6,375 nucleotides of DNA from Anaerolineaceae bacterium UBA6801. GTDB lineage: Bacteria; Chloroflexota; Anaerolineae; Anaerolineales; Anaerolineaceae. A model generated the notes under the pieces. That model saw only the letters and a program-made list of their open reading frames with translations, was not told the origin of the DNA and ran no database searches. Positions 5,331-6,375 of this stretch are shown piece by piece. The stretch covers positions 2,910 to 9,284 of the forward strand of contig DKFH01000155.1 in the NCBI GenBank assembly GCA_002452315.1. Reading direction: 5' to 3'. Made by a program: the position numbers and the translations under genes. How positions within the stretch are numbered: the first letter of the stretch is position 1; each line of letters begins with the position of its first letter.

Positions 5331-5339
5331 TGTTAAAAT
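5331..5339 (+). promoter_or_regulatory. Extended -10 element for the hydantoinase gene
   Basis: TGTTAAAAT (5331-5339) is identical to the element before the DUF1295 gene (3427-3435). No good -35 lies at the usual distance. A start near 5346 would give a leader of about 42 nt, with the ribosome site TGGAG (5375-5379) eight bases before the ATG. Confidence 0.5.
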
Positions 5340-5387
5340 AAAACGTGCAGACACCGACTATCAATATGAGTATCTGGAGTGAAAACG

Positions 5388-6375
5388 ATGGCGAAAATCA
5401 TTAAAAACGGTACTTTAATTACCGTCAGTGAGACTTTTAAGGCGGATATCCTGATCGAGGGCGAACAGATCAGCCTGATCGGGCAGGCCCTGACCCACCC
5501 CAACGCTGAGGTGATTGATGCGGACGGTTTACTGGTGCTGCCCGGCGGTGTTGACCCGCATGTTCACCTGGACCTGCCCATGTTCAACACGATCTCCTCG
5601 GATGATCACTACACGGGTGGTAAGGCGGCCGCCTTTGGCGGCACCACCACGGTGATTGACTTTGTACCCCAGGATGAGGGCACGCTGGCGGAGAATATTG
5701 ACCGCTGGCGGGCCAAAGCAGACCCGAAGGCATCCGTTGATTATGGCTTTCACATGAACATCACCCGTTTTGACCAGGATGTGGCCAAGGAAATCTTCTC
5801 GCTGCCCGACCTGGGGATTACCAGCCTGAAGGTGTTTACCGCCTATAATAACCGCTTGCGCCTTTCGGATGGGGAAATCTTCCGGGTGATGCGCCTGGCC
5901 CATGCCGCCGGCATCCTGACCCTGGTGCACGCGGAGAATGGCGACATCATCGATATCCTGGTGGATGAGGCCCTGGCCGCGGGGAATACCGACCCCTTTT
6001 TCCATGCCAAGACCCGGCCAGCCTGGGGGACGGTTGAAGCCTCACTGCGCGCGGCTGCGCTGGCTGCCCAGGCCGGGGATGCTCCGCTTTACCTGGTGCA
6101 CATGAACACTGGCGGCGAGGTGGATCAGCTGGCCTATGCCCGGGCGCATGGTCTGAAGATGATGGGAGAAACGTGCCCGCAGTACCTGTTCTTCACCGAG
6201 GATGACCTGCGCCGAGAAGATGGCGCGAAATGGATTTGTTCGCCGCCCATGCGTAAGCCTGCTGATAATGCCAGGCTGTGGGAGGGTGTTGAGGATCGGA
6301 TCATCCAGGTGATGGCCACGGACCATTGTCCATTCTTCTATGATGGCACCACCCCCATTATGTATGAGGGTGAGC
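5388..6375 (+). CDS. hydA: Dihydropyrimidinase / D-hydantoinase (3' end outside window)
   Basis: This cytoplasmic metal-dependent amidohydrolase opens the ring of dihydropyrimidines or 5-substituted hydantoins, as in reductive pyrimidine breakdown. The frame is open from ATG 5388 to the window end, giving 329 residues of about 460 expected. All binuclear zinc ligands of the family are visible: H58 and H60 in GGVDPHVHLD, the carboxylated lysine K148 in TSLKVF, H181 in LVHAENG, H238 in LVHMNTGG, and D312 in ATDHCPF. Y153 in KVFTAYNN matches the substrate-contacting tyrosine of D-hydantoinases. GGTTTVIDFVPQ (84-95) and GETCPQYL (260-267) are typical of this group rather than of dihydroorotase or allantoinase. 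The substrate cannot be fixed from sequence. The minus-strand frames in this region are shadows of it. Confidence 0.94.
   Translation, partial: MAKIIKNGTLITVSETFKADILIEGEQISLIGQALTHPNAEVIDADGLLVLPGGVDPHVHLDLPMFNTISSDDHYTGGKAAAFGGTTTVIDFVPQDEGTLAENIDRWRAKADPKASVDYGFHMNITRFDQDVAKEIFSLPDLGITSLKVFTAYNNRLRLSDGEIFRVMRLAHAAGILTLVHAENGDIIDILVDEALAAGNTDPFFHAKTRPAWGTVEASLRAAALAAQAGDAPLYLVHMNTGGEVDQLAYARAHGLKMMGETCPQYLFFTEDDLRREDGAKWICSPPMRKPADNARLWEGVEDRIIQVMATDHCPFFYDGTTPIMYEGE

Noticed and set aside
5529..6005. 158-codon minus-strand frame
   Set aside because: It is antisense to the hydantoinase, whose metal ligands are encoded across the same bases.

Overview
The window carries seven protein-coding genes, five complete and one cut by each window edge, with short AT-rich gaps between them. 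Mixed GC content and gene density suggest a free-living bacterium. The 488-residue PLP enzyme, the orphan 185-residue protein and the clusters of GTGAATA-type heptamers remind me of Chloroflexota of the Anaerolineae type. That placement is inference from memory, with moderate confidence.

Layout. Positions 1-738 hold the C-terminal part of threonine synthase (thrC). It overlaps by four bases (ATGA) with a membrane-anchored family 2 glycosyltransferase (735-1691), so the two are probably translated together. After a 79-base gap with a good sigma-70-type promoter and an 8-bp palindrome comes a complete fold-type II PLP enzyme related to cysteine synthase (1771-3237). Its gene ends at a strong intrinsic terminator (3329-3364). 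The gap up to that terminator also contains four degenerate heptamers and a palindromic repeat. Next is a DUF1295 / steroid 5-alpha-reductase-like membrane protein (3445-4104). Its reading frame runs into a second heptamer cluster in the opposite orientation and stops there, just before the family's RHPNYFGE-type motif, so it looks 3'-truncated. A conserved-looking protein of unknown function follows (4142-4699).

A bidirectional terminator hairpin (4732-4769) separates it from a convergent cold-shock protein gene on the minus strand (4785-4994). The cold-shock gene has a strong promoter about 130 nt upstream of its start codon. The resulting leader contains a second terminator-like hairpin, nearly an inverted copy of the hairpin at the 3' end of the same transcript. 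Divergent from it, a dihydropyrimidinase / D-hydantoinase with all metal ligands present starts at 5388 and runs off the window.

The genes do not form one obvious pathway. Two are fold-type II PLP enzymes of amino-acid metabolism and one is a cyclic-amide hydrolase; the rest are envelope, membrane or stress functions. I see no CRISPR array, transposase, tRNA or rRNA, and no clear new multi-gene system. The signals most worth checking are the paired hairpins around the cold-shock gene, the repeat-associated truncation of the DUF1295 gene, and the unassigned PLP enzyme.
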